Assembly: GCF_947495025.1 (NCBI RefSeq)
Contig: NZ_CANLXG010000004.1
Coordinates: forward strand, 160,881 to 224,880
Origin: an uncultured Roseobacter sp.
GTDB lineage: Bacteria > Pseudomonadota > Alphaproteobacteria > Rhodobacterales > Rhodobacteraceae
Reading direction: 5' to 3'
DNA length: 64,000 nucleotides
In this document: one piece after another, positions 41,459 through 50,058 of the stretch
Layout: every line of letters starts with the position of its first letter
Numbering within the stretch: position 1 is the stretch's first letter
Notes under the pieces: generated by a model
Database searches by the model: none
The model's input: only the letters and a program-made list of their open reading frames with translations
What the model was told of the DNA's origin: nothing
Translations under genes and position numbers: made by a program

Positions 41459-43144
41459 TCAGCTCAGGATACGGCGCGCGATAACCTGTGCCTGAATTTC
41501 TGCAGCACCCTCAAAGATATTCAGGATACGTGCATCGCACAGAACCCGGCTGATTTTGTATTCAAGCGCAAAGCCGTTACCACCGTGAATCTGCAGACCA
41601 TTGTCAGCGGCAGCCCAGGCAACGCGCGCGCCCAGCAGCTTTGCCATGCCAGCTTCGACATCGCAGCGGCGCCCCTCGTCTTTTTCAAAGGCCGAGAAGT
41701 AGGTCAGCTGGCGCGCGATCATGATTTCGACGGCCATCATGGCCAGCTTGCCCGAAACCCTCGGGAATTCGATCAGTGATTTGCCGAATTGCTTGCGGTC
41801 CTGCGCATATTGCATCGCGATGTCGAGCGCGGACTGTGCGACACCGATGGCACGGGCCGCTGTCTGGATCCGCGCCGATTCAAAGGTTTCCATGAGTTGT
41901 TTGAAACCCTTACCTTCTTCGCCGCCCAGCAGATTTTCGCCTTTGACAAAAAAGTTGTCGAATGCCAGCTCGTATTCCTTCATGCCGCGATAGCCCAGCA
42001 CCTCGATCTCTCCGCCGGTCATGCCTTCGGTCGGGAACGGGTTTTCGTCATCGCCGGGCGTCTTTTCGGCAATGAACATCGAAAGACCTTTGTAGTCTGT
42101 AGTCTCCGGGTCGGTGCGCGCCAGCAGCGTCATGATCTGAGTGCGCGTAGCGTGGGTAATCCACGTTTTGTTGCCGGTGATCCTGTAGTCGTCGCCATCT
42201 TTGACAGCACGGGTGCGCAGGCTGCCAAGGTCCGACCCGGTATTGGGTTCGGTAAACACGGCTGTGGGCAGAGTTTCCGCCGAGGCAAGCCGCGGCAGCC
42301 ATTTTTCTTTCTGGGCCTCGGTACCGCCGGCAATGATCAGCTCCGCTGCAATCTCGGAACGTGTCCCGAGAGACCCGACACCAATATAACCGCGGGACAG
42401 CTCTTCTGAGACAACGCACATTGACGCTTTCGAAAGGCCGAACCCGCCATATTCCTCGGGAATCGTCAGACCGAAGACGCCCATTTCCGCCAGCTCGTCG
42501 ATGACCTCCATCGGAATGAGTTCATCTTTGAGGTGCCAGTCATGGGCAAAGGGTTCTACTTTCTCGACGGCATAGCGGCGGAACTGTTCGCGGATCATTT
42601 CCAGTTCGTCATCCAGGCCAGATGTGCCGACCGTGATGTTTGCCGAATGCTCCTGCATCAGCGCCACCAGACGCGTACGCGCCGCCTGGGTATTGCCGTG
42701 CTGGGTCAGGGTCATCACTGAAGGCTCCATCATGGCCCGCATATCCTGCTGGCCAAGACCCAGATCCTGCAGGCGCAGGATTTCACCCTGGTTCATCTGT
42801 ATGCCGCCATAGATCTGCCAGAGATACTCTCCGAACGCGATCTGGTGTATCAGCTGTTCGGTCTCGCCGAACCGACCGCTCGAATGCAGGTTTTCGGCCC
42901 ACTTCTGCATCTGATGAAGAGACTGGACATAGGTTGCGAGCCACGCAAGGCCGTGGGCTGCGGTCTGGTGCTCCTCGACAAGCGCGCCGGAAACGCGACC
43001 ATCGGGCGCAACGAGTGCCTTCACACTGCTGCGGGCGGTTGCGAGGATGCTGTCTGCCGCGGGCAGAGCACCTGCAGTCAGTTTCAGCAGATCAGCAAGC
43101 AGCACCTCTGTTTGCGTCGCAGGGTTTTGTCCATCGTGGGCCAT
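41459..43144 (-). CDS. mcd: (2S)-methylsuccinyl-CoA dehydrogenase
   Basis: Acyl-CoA dehydrogenase family flavoenzyme of 561 aa. It has an N-terminal extension of about 170 residues that ordinary acyl-CoA dehydrogenases (near 380 aa) lack; this extension is the hallmark of Mcd. The enzyme oxidises methylsuccinyl-CoA to mesaconyl-CoA in the ethylmalonyl-CoA pathway of acetyl-CoA assimilation. The core shows 'EEYGGFG', 'FTEPNTGSDLGSLRTRA', 'KTWITHATRTQI', 'YAQDRKQFGKSL' and 'LQIHGGNGFA'. Electrons pass to ETF, encoded at 54.9-56.6 kb. ATG at 43144 was chosen, with AAAAGGA upstream. The other pathway genes are outside this window. Confidence 0.92.
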   Translation of the reverse strand: MAHDGQNPATQTEVLLADLLKLTAGALPAADSILATARSSVKALVAPDGRVSGALVEEHQTAAHGLAWLATYVQSLHQMQKWAENLHSSGRFGETEQLIHQIAFGEYLWQIYGGIQMNQGEILRLQDLGLGQQDMRAMMEPSVMTLTQHGNTQAARTRLVALMQEHSANITVGTSGLDDELEMIREQFRRYAVEKVEPFAHDWHLKDELIPMEVIDELAEMGVFGLTIPEEYGGFGLSKASMCVVSEELSRGYIGVGSLGTRSEIAAELIIAGGTEAQKEKWLPRLASAETLPTAVFTEPNTGSDLGSLRTRAVKDGDDYRITGNKTWITHATRTQIMTLLARTDPETTDYKGLSMFIAEKTPGDDENPFPTEGMTGGEIEVLGYRGMKEYELAFDNFFVKGENLLGGEEGKGFKQLMETFESARIQTAARAIGVAQSALDIAMQYAQDRKQFGKSLIEFPRVSGKLAMMAVEIMIARQLTYFSAFEKDEGRRCDVEAGMAKLLGARVAWAAADNGLQIHGGNGFALEYKISRVLCDARILNIFEGAAEIQAQVIARRILS

Positions 43145-43393
43145 CTGAAACATCCTTTTCCGGTCGGAAAGAGGTCTAGGCAGTTTGCAGTTGCAGCGCA
43201 ACAAAAATACAATGAGATGCGGCAATTTGTATGAAAATTACGCTGCGGTACAGGCGGCGTCGCTGCGTTGCAACAAAGCGCCGTGACCGATTCCTTGCTG
43301 CAGACGAAAAAAAACCGATCTACCGGCCATTCTGACGCGGTACATCGGCTTCTCACTCGTAATCAGGAACCAGCTGCAGAGCTGATTCTCCCC

Positions 43394-43753
43394 TTATCCC
43401 TGACGGGCAACAGTCACGCCGGAAACGTCCTCTATGAACGTAACGATCCGGGATTTGATGGTGTCGTCGCGGATCGCGGCGAGCGCTGTCACGATCTCCA
43501 TGCTGGGATCGCGACCTTTTTCGGCTTCTTCCGAAGCGTCGAGGCCTTCAAAGAAATATGAGGTCGGAACGTCAAGAATTCTCGACAGTTCATACAGCCG
43601 GCTGGCGGCGATACGGTTAGAGCCGATTTCATATTTCTGAATTTGCTGGAAGGACAGACTCAGTTCACGCGCCACGTCTGTCTGGGACAGACGACGGATC
43701 GTGCGGATCTGTTTCAGTTTTCTTCCGACATGAACATCTACAGGATGGGACAT
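43394..43753 (-). CDS. Xre-family helix-turn-helix regulator
   Basis: Protein of 119 aa with an N-terminal Cro/C1-type HTH at residues 10-65 ('LKQIRTIRRLSQTDVARELSLSFQQIQKYEIGSNRI'), followed by 'LYELSRILDVPTSYFFEGL' and a short tail. This is a common type of small regulator in alphaproteobacteria. The start was set at ATG 43753 rather than 43765. It is divergent from the LysR-headed gene, with about 150 AT-rich bases between, and lies upstream of mcd on the same strand after a 249-base gap. Confidence 0.9.
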   Translation of the reverse strand: MSHPVDVHVGRKLKQIRTIRRLSQTDVARELSLSFQQIQKYEIGSNRIAASRLYELSRILDVPTSYFFEGLDASEEAEKGRDPSMEIVTALAAIRDDTIKSRIVTFIEDVSGVTVARQG

Positions 43754-43842
43754 ACTTTTTAACACCTCTGGTTGAGACTGACTACTCTCATCGCGGGAAA
43801 CGGCGACTCGATCAACTGACTACCTTTTAATTTTTTTTGATT

Positions 43843-43873
43843 AAAAATGTTCAGTCGATGGGTGAAAAATGTT
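43843..43873. repeat. Two 9-bp direct repeats, AAAAATGTT, spaced 22 bases
   Basis: AAAAATGTT occurs at 43843-43851 and 43865-43873, start to start 22 bases (two helical turns), in the AT-rich gap upstream of the LysR-headed gene. The second copy ends 34 bases before the start codon. The regular spacing suggests a regulator site, but A-rich sequence makes chance matches likelier. Confidence 0.35.
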
Positions 43874-43907
43874 GCATTGGTGGATGATTTATTTACCATT
43901 ATGATCA

Positions 43908-44852
43908 ATGAACGAAATTATGAAGCCAACCGAGTCTGCCCCGGTCACCAGAAAGGCCGTAGAATCTCATAGCCTTTTGCATGAGATGATCCGGTCGTTT
44001 ACTACTCTGGCGAGAACTCTGAACCTCAGCCATGCGGTTCGGGAGCTGGGCAGCACGCGTCAGACTGTGCGTCGTCACATCGCTTTGCTCGAGGAAGCCA
44101 AGGGCGTTGAGCTCTTTGCGATCGAGGATCGTCAGTACCGTCTGACAGAGGCAGGAGAGCAGGCGCTGCCCGCAGCGCAGGAGATTCTGGCCCGCGGGAA
44201 CGCATGGCTGAGTGGCGACATGAACCATCTCAGCGGCCTTCTGTCGCTTTCTCACAGTCAGCCAAACGGCTGGAGTTTTCATCAGCACCAGCAGCGAATC
44301 GATGTAATCTGGCAGCCGGAAAATATTCTGTTCCGCGAAGCCTTTCGGGCGTGGGGCATGAGCGGCGGCCATATTGAGCACGAAAATATGGCGCACATTC
44401 GCCCGTATCTGATGGTCTACAGAGAATCGCCGACGGGCTGGATCTGTGTGGAAATGGGCGAAAAGTCATTTTACTCGATCTGGTTCGGCTGGACGAACGC
44501 CCGGAGCAGTATTGGCCGTCCGATCGGTCAGTTTCCGGGAGGGCAGGATTTCGCCCTGATGCTCGATCTGCCTTACAAAGACGTTAAAACAACAGGAGGA
44601 TGTCGCTTAGATCAGATATTTACACAGGTCCCGCGTATGCCGGGCGGAGACCTTGTGCCGACAGCCTATCACCGACTGTTGCTGGGAGGCGCTTTTCCGG
44701 ACGGGAGTTTCGCGCTGATTGCGGTGCTGGACCGCTCACGCGAAATCAATATCCCCGGGCTTGGTCCCGAAGTCCTGGATCTGGCACCGCTGGATTCACA
44801 GGTGGTGTTTGATTCGTCATGCGTAAAATACGAGCAGGCAATAATAAATTAG
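43908..44852 (+). CDS. Transcription factor with LysR-type head and unrecognised C-terminal domain
   Basis: Protein of 314 aa. Residues 22-100 form a LysR-type winged helix ('FTTLARTLNLSHAVRELGSTRQTVRRHIALLEEAKGVELFAIEDRQYRLTEAG'). The remaining 210 residues do not look like the standard LysR periplasmic-binding domain. They are rich in aromatics (for example 'GWICVEMGEKSFYSIWFGW') with no RD-I/RD-II pattern that I can detect. This could be a PAS- or GAF-like sensory domain. There is no convincing ribosome site before 43908. It is divergent from the Xre gene and 40 bases upstream of the GNAT-like gene, from which it is separated by two dyads. Confidence 0.7.
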   Translation: MNEIMKPTESAPVTRKAVESHSLLHEMIRSFTTLARTLNLSHAVRELGSTRQTVRRHIALLEEAKGVELFAIEDRQYRLTEAGEQALPAAQEILARGNAWLSGDMNHLSGLLSLSHSQPNGWSFHQHQQRIDVIWQPENILFREAFRAWGMSGGHIEHENMAHIRPYLMVYRESPTGWICVEMGEKSFYSIWFGWTNARSSIGRPIGQFPGGQDFALMLDLPYKDVKTTGGCRLDQIFTQVPRMPGGDLVPTAYHRLLLGGAFPDGSFALIAVLDRSREINIPGLGPEVLDLAPLDSQVVFDSSCVKYEQAIIN

Positions 44853-44878
44853 GTTAACCTGTGATGGTAATGCCATCA
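44851..44878. promoter_or_regulatory. Two adjacent dyads before the GNAT-like gene
   Basis: AGGTTAACCT at 44851-44860 is a perfect 10-bp palindrome overlapping the regulator stop codon. One base later, TGATGG at 44862-44867 and CCATCA at 44873-44878 form a 6-5-6 dyad. The ribosome site GAGGAGAAG follows at 44880. They could be operator sites, or the second could be an RNA hairpin that affects translation of the downstream gene. Confidence 0.4.
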
Positions 44879-44892
44879 GAGGAGAAGCCCTA

Positions 44893-45609
44893 ATGACCCT
44901 GCACACCTTTCAGGACGGAACAAGGTTCCTGGCCAGCAGTTCAAGTCTGCTGAATGAGCACGGTATCGAATTACAGGTCGGTCACGACTTTGACGAGTAT
45001 CGCGAGATACTTGCAGAGGCGCGGCCAGGCCATACTCTGGGTGCGCCTCTGAACCCGGATCTCCAGCCTATGACTCCTGCAAATTCCTTCTGGATTGCGG
45101 GACGGGATGGTAATGGAACAATCATGCACACCCAGGCAATGCGCTGTGTCGACCTGCATGGCGGGTATTTGTCCGATTATCTGCGTCATCGCTTTGTTGA
45201 TTACCCCCCATCCGGCATGGATCTGGACATGAAACGGTCCCGTTACAGGGCTGGTCCGGGTGCTCAGCGCATCAAAGGACAGGTCTGCTACCACGGAGAA
45301 TTCTGGATGGGAGGCACGCCGGGGCAGTACCGTGGCACGGGCCTTTCGTACATCCTGGGGCGGTATGCGTTCCTTCTGGGCCTGCAGATGTATGATCCCG
45401 ACTACATTTTCGGCTTTATGGAACGCACGGTCGTCTTCAAGGGCTTCCCCGCACGACACGGATACATGCATATGGAGCCAAGCGCATTACGCTGGTACAT
45501 TAAGAATAATGAAAACCCGCTCGAAGGGTATCTTGTTTACGTGGGACGTGACGATATCCGTTTTCTGCTGGACATGCCCCTGTCAGATATTCTTGATATG
45601 GCGGCCTGA
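44893..45609 (+). CDS. Uncharacterised GNAT-like protein
   Basis: Protein of 238 aa that I do not recognise as a named family. The arrangement resembles the GNAT acyltransferase fold: 'NSFWIAGRDGNGTIMHTQAMRC' as central strands (residues 64-84), then 'RGTGLSYILGRYAFLLGLQMYDPDYIFGFM' (about 153-181), with RGTGLS as a candidate acetyl-CoA pyrophosphate loop and 'GFPARHGYMHMEP' as a possible motif B. It is soluble, without a signal peptide. Strong GAGGAGAAG precedes the ATG. It follows the LysR-headed regulator and ends at a terminator, so the pair appears self-contained. Confidence 0.6.
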   Translation: MTLHTFQDGTRFLASSSSLLNEHGIELQVGHDFDEYREILAEARPGHTLGAPLNPDLQPMTPANSFWIAGRDGNGTIMHTQAMRCVDLHGGYLSDYLRHRFVDYPPSGMDLDMKRSRYRAGPGAQRIKGQVCYHGEFWMGGTPGQYRGTGLSYILGRYAFLLGLQMYDPDYIFGFMERTVVFKGFPARHGYMHMEPSALRWYIKNNENPLEGYLVYVGRDDIRFLLDMPLSDILDMAA

Positions 45610-45618
45610 AACACAAAA

Positions 45619-45656
45619 GCGCCCGCCGTCAGATGGCTGCGGCGGGCGCCCTTTTT
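45619..45656 (+). terminator. Rho-independent terminator after the GNAT-like gene
   Basis: GCGCCCGCCG (45619-45628) pairs perfectly with CGGCGGGCGC (45640-45649), followed by CCTTTTT. It stands between the GNAT-like gene and the convergent pckA, and A-rich sequence before the stem (ACACAAAA) gives it some terminator character in the other direction too. Confidence 0.9.
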
Positions 45657-45669
45657 CCGCGGCAGGATA

Positions 45670-47268
45670 TCAGCTGATCGCTGCGGCCCGCACGTCGTCG
45701 TCAATGAATGGCAGATACTGCGCGAAGTTATCCGAAAACATCTTTACCAGTTTTGCGGCCTGACGGTCGTAGGCCTCGGGGTTGTCCCATGTCCGGCGCG
45801 GATCCAGCAGGATACTGGGCACACCTTTTACGTCGACAGGAACAGAGAAACCAAAATTCGGATCCTTGCGGAATTCGGCGTCCGCGAGCGATCCATCAAG
45901 AGCCGCAGTCAGCAGGCCACGCGTGGCTTTGATCGGCATGCGGCTGCCTGTACCATACGCACCGCCGGTCCAGCCGGTATTCACAAGCCAGCAGGTGGCG
46001 CCATGCGTCGCAATCTTTTCGCGCAGCAGGTTCCCGTAGACTTCCGGACGACGTGGCATGAAGGGTGCGCCAAAGCAGGTTGAAAAGGTGGGCTCCGGCT
46101 CTGTGACGCCACGCTCGGTACCGGCGACCTTGGACGTAAAGCCGGACAGGAAGTGATACATTGCCTGTGCAGGTGTGAGCCGCGATATGGGCGGGAGTAC
46201 ACCAAAGGCATCGCAGGTCAGCATGATGATGTTTTTCGGGTGCCCGCCGCGTGCGACCTCGGATGCATTCGAGATGTAATGCAGGGGGTAGGCGCAGCGC
46301 ATATTCGCTGTCAGGCTGTCGTCTTCAAAATCAAGTTCTCGGGTGCGTTCATCGTAGATCATATTTTCGATGACGGTACCGAACTTTTCCGTTGTCGCGT
46401 AGATCTCCGGCTCAGCCTCGGCGCTGAGGTTGATCGTTTTGGCATAGCATCCACCCTCAAAATTGAAGGTGCCGGTATCCGACCAGCCGTGTTCATCATC
46501 TCCGATCAGGGTGCGTGACGGATCCGCCGAAAGCGTTGTTTTGCCCGTACCTGACAGACCAAAGAAAACAGCAGCATCTACCGGGTTTCCATTCGCATGA
46601 TTTGCCGAGCAGTGCATCGGCATGACACCTTTTTCAGGCAGAAGGTAGTTCAGCAGGGTAAAGACGGATTTCTTGTTTTCGCCTGCATATTCCGTACCGC
46701 CGATCAGAATGAGTTTCTTGTCAAAGTTCATCGCGATGACGGTTTCAGACCTGCAGTTGTGTTTTTGCGGATCGGCCTTAAAGCTGGGGCAGTTGATAAC
46801 GGTGAAATCCGCGGTGAATTCGTCAATGTCCTCAAGATCGGGGCGGCGCAGCATGTGGCGGATAAACAGCCCGTGCCATGCCAGTTCAGTTATCATACGT
46901 ACGTTAATGGCGTGTTTGGGATCCGCACCACCAACAAGGTCCTGCACAAAATAGTCCCGGCCTTCCATGTGTTTCAGCATGTCCGCATGCAGAGCATCAA
47001 AGCCCTCGGGCGACATCGCGGCATTGTTTTCCCACCAGATCGTTTCCGCGACGCTGTCAGTTCTGACCACATGTTTGTCTTTTGGAGACCGGCCCGTAAA
47101 TTTCCCGGTCGTGACAAGAAATGTTCCGCCCTTACCCAGCCGGCCTTCACCGCGGGCCAGCGCGTTTTCGATCAGGTCCGGTTCCATCAGGTTGTAATAA
47201 ACGTCTCCAAGGCCCTTTATTCCCTGATCTTCCAGTCTGAAGTCCGGGTTCACGCGCCCATGTGTCAT
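45670..47268 (-). CDS. pckA: Phosphoenolpyruvate carboxykinase (ATP)
   Basis: Gluconeogenic enzyme of 532 aa that converts oxaloacetate and ATP to phosphoenolpyruvate. The kinase loop 'FFGLSGTGKTTLSADPSR' and the Mg/Mn site 'LIGDDEHGW' are intact, as is the N-terminal 'GKFTGRSPKDKHVV'. ATG at 47268 gives the family length; the frame to 47355 adds a stretch without similarity. It is divergent from chvI, an arrangement conserved in alphaproteobacteria in which ChvI influences carbon metabolism. It feeds phosphoenolpyruvate to gluconeogenesis and to the PTS genes nearby. Confidence 0.98.
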   Translation of the reverse strand: MTHGRVNPDFRLEDQGIKGLGDVYYNLMEPDLIENALARGEGRLGKGGTFLVTTGKFTGRSPKDKHVVRTDSVAETIWWENNAAMSPEGFDALHADMLKHMEGRDYFVQDLVGGADPKHAINVRMITELAWHGLFIRHMLRRPDLEDIDEFTADFTVINCPSFKADPQKHNCRSETVIAMNFDKKLILIGGTEYAGENKKSVFTLLNYLLPEKGVMPMHCSANHANGNPVDAAVFFGLSGTGKTTLSADPSRTLIGDDEHGWSDTGTFNFEGGCYAKTINLSAEAEPEIYATTEKFGTVIENMIYDERTRELDFEDDSLTANMRCAYPLHYISNASEVARGGHPKNIIMLTCDAFGVLPPISRLTPAQAMYHFLSGFTSKVAGTERGVTEPEPTFSTCFGAPFMPRRPEVYGNLLREKIATHGATCWLVNTGWTGGAYGTGSRMPIKATRGLLTAALDGSLADAEFRKDPNFGFSVPVDVKGVPSILLDPRRTWDNPEAYDRQAAKLVKMFSDNFAQYLPFIDDDVRAAAIS

Positions 47269-47625
47269 TACGTTTTCTCCTGATGCGCCACCGTCAGCGG
47301 CAAGAAACTGAAACCGTGCGAATGATTTATCCACACCCACGCGGCCTCTTAACATGCCGTTTTATGTCCTGAACAGGACGCTTTCAGGGAGTTAGCGCCA
47401 CCATTGCAAACTTTGTCGGAGGATGACGTCAGCATGGTTTATGTGGGCGCTATCATTTTAACGAAGCCGTCAACAATGTGCGGCAATTTAGCCATCCGTA
47501 ACCAAATTATGCCCCAATTGCGCCCAGGTGCTGCACTGATTCGCAGTTAACGATTGATTCGATCGGGTGAAAAATGGTGATTATTGCCAAAAACCCAACA
47601 AACGAGCAGTACAAGGATACAGGTA
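47269..47625. other. Divergent pckA-chvI intergenic region
   Basis: A gap of 357 bases that must hold the promoters of pckA (minus) and chvI (plus). It is AT-richer towards chvI (47440-47600). I could not define a -35/-10 pair with confidence, and saw no RNA structure or protein frame with support. The ribosome site of chvI is AAGGAT at 47614-47619. Confidence 0.5.
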
Positions 47626-48327
47626 ATGTCTAAAATCGCACTGGTAGACGACGACAGGAATATCCTGACGTCCGTTTCGATGACGCTCGAGGCCGAAGGT
47701 TTCGAGGTTGAAACCTATAACGACGGTCAGGCCGCGCTGGACGCATTCAACAAGAAACTGCCGGATATGGCAGTGCTTGATATCAAGATGCCCCGGATGG
47801 ATGGTATGGATCTGCTGCAGCGTCTGCGCCAGAAAACGGCGATGCCGGTAATCTTCCTGACCTCGAAAGATGACGAGATCGACGAGGTTCTTGGTTTGCG
47901 CATGGGCGCTGACGACTATGTCAAAAAGCCGTTCTCGCAGCGTCTGCTCGTTGAGCGTATCCGCGCGTTGCTGCGTCGCCAGGATGCCGTTGCCGGTGAT
48001 GTCGTCGCGGACAGTGAAGAAACCAAAGTGATGGAACGTGGCGACCTGCGGATGGACCCGCTGCGCCATGCGGTCAGCTGGAAAGGCAAGGACGTCTCAC
48101 TGACGGTCACAGAATTCCTTCTTCTTCAGGCTCTCGCGCAGCGTCCTGGTTTTGTGAAATCCCGCGACCAGCTGATGGACGTTGCCTATGACGATCAGGT
48201 CTATGTCGATGACCGCACAATCGACAGCCACATCAAGCGCCTGCGCAAAAAGATGCGGACGGCAGATGACGAGTTCTCCGCGATTGAGACACTCTACGGG
48301 ATCGGTTACAGGTATAACGAAGAATAA
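47626..48327 (+). CDS. chvI: Response regulator ChvI
   Basis: OmpR-family response regulator of 233 aa. The receiver domain carries D52 in 'MAVLDIKMPRMDGMDLL' and K in 'YVKKPFS'; the C-terminal winged helix ends in 'TIDSHIKRLRKKM...LYGIGYRYNEE'. Together with the downstream kinase it forms the ExoS/ChvG-ChvI acid- and envelope-stress system of alphaproteobacteria. ATG at 47626 gives the family length; the frame to 47584 (TTG) is less likely. chvG starts six bases after its stop. Confidence 0.95.
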   Translation: MSKIALVDDDRNILTSVSMTLEAEGFEVETYNDGQAALDAFNKKLPDMAVLDIKMPRMDGMDLLQRLRQKTAMPVIFLTSKDDEIDEVLGLRMGADDYVKKPFSQRLLVERIRALLRRQDAVAGDVVADSEETKVMERGDLRMDPLRHAVSWKGKDVSLTVTEFLLLQALAQRPGFVKSRDQLMDVAYDDQVYVDDRTIDSHIKRLRKKMRTADDEFSAIETLYGIGYRYNEE

Positions 48328-48333
48328 GTAACC

Positions 48334-50055
48334 GTGGCCCTGGCCGAAAGGACTTTCGTGCGGGATATGACGCCCCCTCAGCCGAGGGACGAGGACCTCG
48401 TCCTCGGTGAAGACTGGGTCGCACCTGAAAGTGCGGCCGGCAATGAGATGCGCGCGAGCAGGGAGCGTCGGGGCCTGATGTCTCTGCGCACCTCGCCACT
48501 GACGCGCAAGATTATCACGTTCAACCTGATTGCCCTCAACATACTCGTTGCGGGCATTCTTTATCTGAACTCGTCGCGCGACAGCCTTGCACTGCAGCGT
48601 GCCGCGTCCCTGGTTTCCGAAGCTGAACTGATTGCGGATGTGGTCGAGGCCCGGTTGCCGTCCGGTGCCCCGGTGAGCCTTGCGACCGGAGACGGCATTG
48701 ACGTTGCCGACACTCTGGCCGGTCTGGATCTGCGCAGCGGTATCGAAGTTTTTGTCTTTGACCCCGGCGAACAACTGGTCGCAAATATCGAAGGCAAGCT
48801 TGCAGCGGATGAGATCGCCGGCGGTATCGGCGGAAAAACGTTCCTCACTGACTTACTGAGCTGGCTCTGGACTGCTGTGTCCGAGCCGTTCAGCGAGCCT
48901 GAAAATGTGACCATCACACCGCTGAAGGACAAGATCAGGCCCATTGTCAGTGAGACTCTGCGCGACGGAACTCAGATCCGGAACGGTCTTGATGTGGCGG
49001 GTGGCGTTCTGTTCACCGTCGCGACCCCCGTCTTTCAGAACGGCCAGCCAGTGGGTGTTGTGGCCGTGGCAACAGCCGCCGGAGAAATTGACAAGCTTGT
49101 ACGCACCGAGCGCGAGCGTGTACTGCAGATGTTTGTTATCGCGACTGTTGTGTCTATCGGTCTGAGCCTTGTGCTCGCATCCACCATCGCAAACCCTCTC
49201 GCGGACCTTGCCGCCGCAGCTGAACTCGGGCGGGACAAAAACGCCCGGAAAATGAACCCCGGCAGGATCCGGATTCCGGATCTGACGGCGCGTCCGGATG
49301 AAATCGGCCGGCTCAGTGGTGCATTGCGTGGAATGATATCAGCACTCTACAATCGCATCGATGGCAACGAACAGTTCGCGGCTGATGTTGCGCATGAGAT
49401 CAAGAACCCACTGGCTTCACTCAGATCTGCGGTGGGCACACTGCGTATGGTAAAGCGTGATGATCAGAGGGAAAAACTCCTGGATGTGATCGATCACGAT
49501 GTGCGCCGTCTTGATCGGCTGGTCAGTGATATCTCCAATGCGTCGCGTCTCGACAGTGAACTGGTTAAAGAAGAAGAAGAGCCTTTCGACGTCCTGGGGA
49601 CACTGACTAACCTTGGGCAGTATCTTGGCGATGATGCACGAACGCGCGGGATCGATTTCATCACTGACCTGCCGGACACACCGATCATGGTTTACGGTCT
49701 TGAAGCACGTCTGGCACAGGTATTTGTCAATCTTATCACCAACGCGATTTCCTTCTGCGAAGACGGAGATGCGATCCGCATCTGGGCCCGCAAAAAGGAA
49801 AACCGCGTGCTTATTGTGGTGGAAGACACCGGCCCGGGCATTCCCGACCAGGCACTGTCAAAAATTTTCAAACGCTTCTACTCACAGCGGCCGGATGAAC
49901 ATTTCGGCAACAACTCCGGTCTGGGGCTGGCCATATCCAAACAGATTGTTGAGGCGCACGGCGGTGTTATCTGGGCGGAAAATATCCGCCCGACTGAAGC
50001 AGATATCACTTCTGATCCGCTGGGCGCACGCTTTGTCGTGGGCCTGCCGATCTGA
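48334..50055 (+). CDS. chvG: Sensor histidine kinase ChvG
   Basis: Membrane kinase of 573 aa. A cytoplasmic N-terminal tail of about 55 residues precedes membrane helices near residues 59-79 and 266-286, with a periplasmic sensor domain of about 185 residues between them. A HAMP linker leads to the H-box with phospho-accepting H354 ('DVAHEIKNPLASLRSA') and an ATPase domain with 'LITNAISFCEDG', 'DTGPGIP' and 'NSGLGLAISKQI'. Start is GTG at 48334; ATG at 48367 is an alternative. It pairs with ChvI and is followed by hprK, whose TTG start lies three bases after the stop, making a single operon likely. Confidence 0.94.
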   Translation: MALAERTFVRDMTPPQPRDEDLVLGEDWVAPESAAGNEMRASRERRGLMSLRTSPLTRKIITFNLIALNILVAGILYLNSSRDSLALQRAASLVSEAELIADVVEARLPSGAPVSLATGDGIDVADTLAGLDLRSGIEVFVFDPGEQLVANIEGKLAADEIAGGIGGKTFLTDLLSWLWTAVSEPFSEPENVTITPLKDKIRPIVSETLRDGTQIRNGLDVAGGVLFTVATPVFQNGQPVGVVAVATAAGEIDKLVRTERERVLQMFVIATVVSIGLSLVLASTIANPLADLAAAAELGRDKNARKMNPGRIRIPDLTARPDEIGRLSGALRGMISALYNRIDGNEQFAADVAHEIKNPLASLRSAVGTLRMVKRDDQREKLLDVIDHDVRRLDRLVSDISNASRLDSELVKEEEEPFDVLGTLTNLGQYLGDDARTRGIDFITDLPDTPIMVYGLEARLAQVFVNLITNAISFCEDGDAIRIWARKKENRVLIVVEDTGPGIPDQALSKIFKRFYSQRPDEHFGNNSGLGLAISKQIVEAHGGVIWAENIRPTEADITSDPLGARFVVGLPI

Positions 50056-50058
50056 CCG

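Noticed and set aside
43860..47575. Shared 12-mer GGGTGAAAAATG at 43860 and 47564, both upstream of regulator genes
   Set aside because: In 64 kb many 12-mer pairs are expected by chance. The surroundings do not align further, so I do not read it as a common operator.
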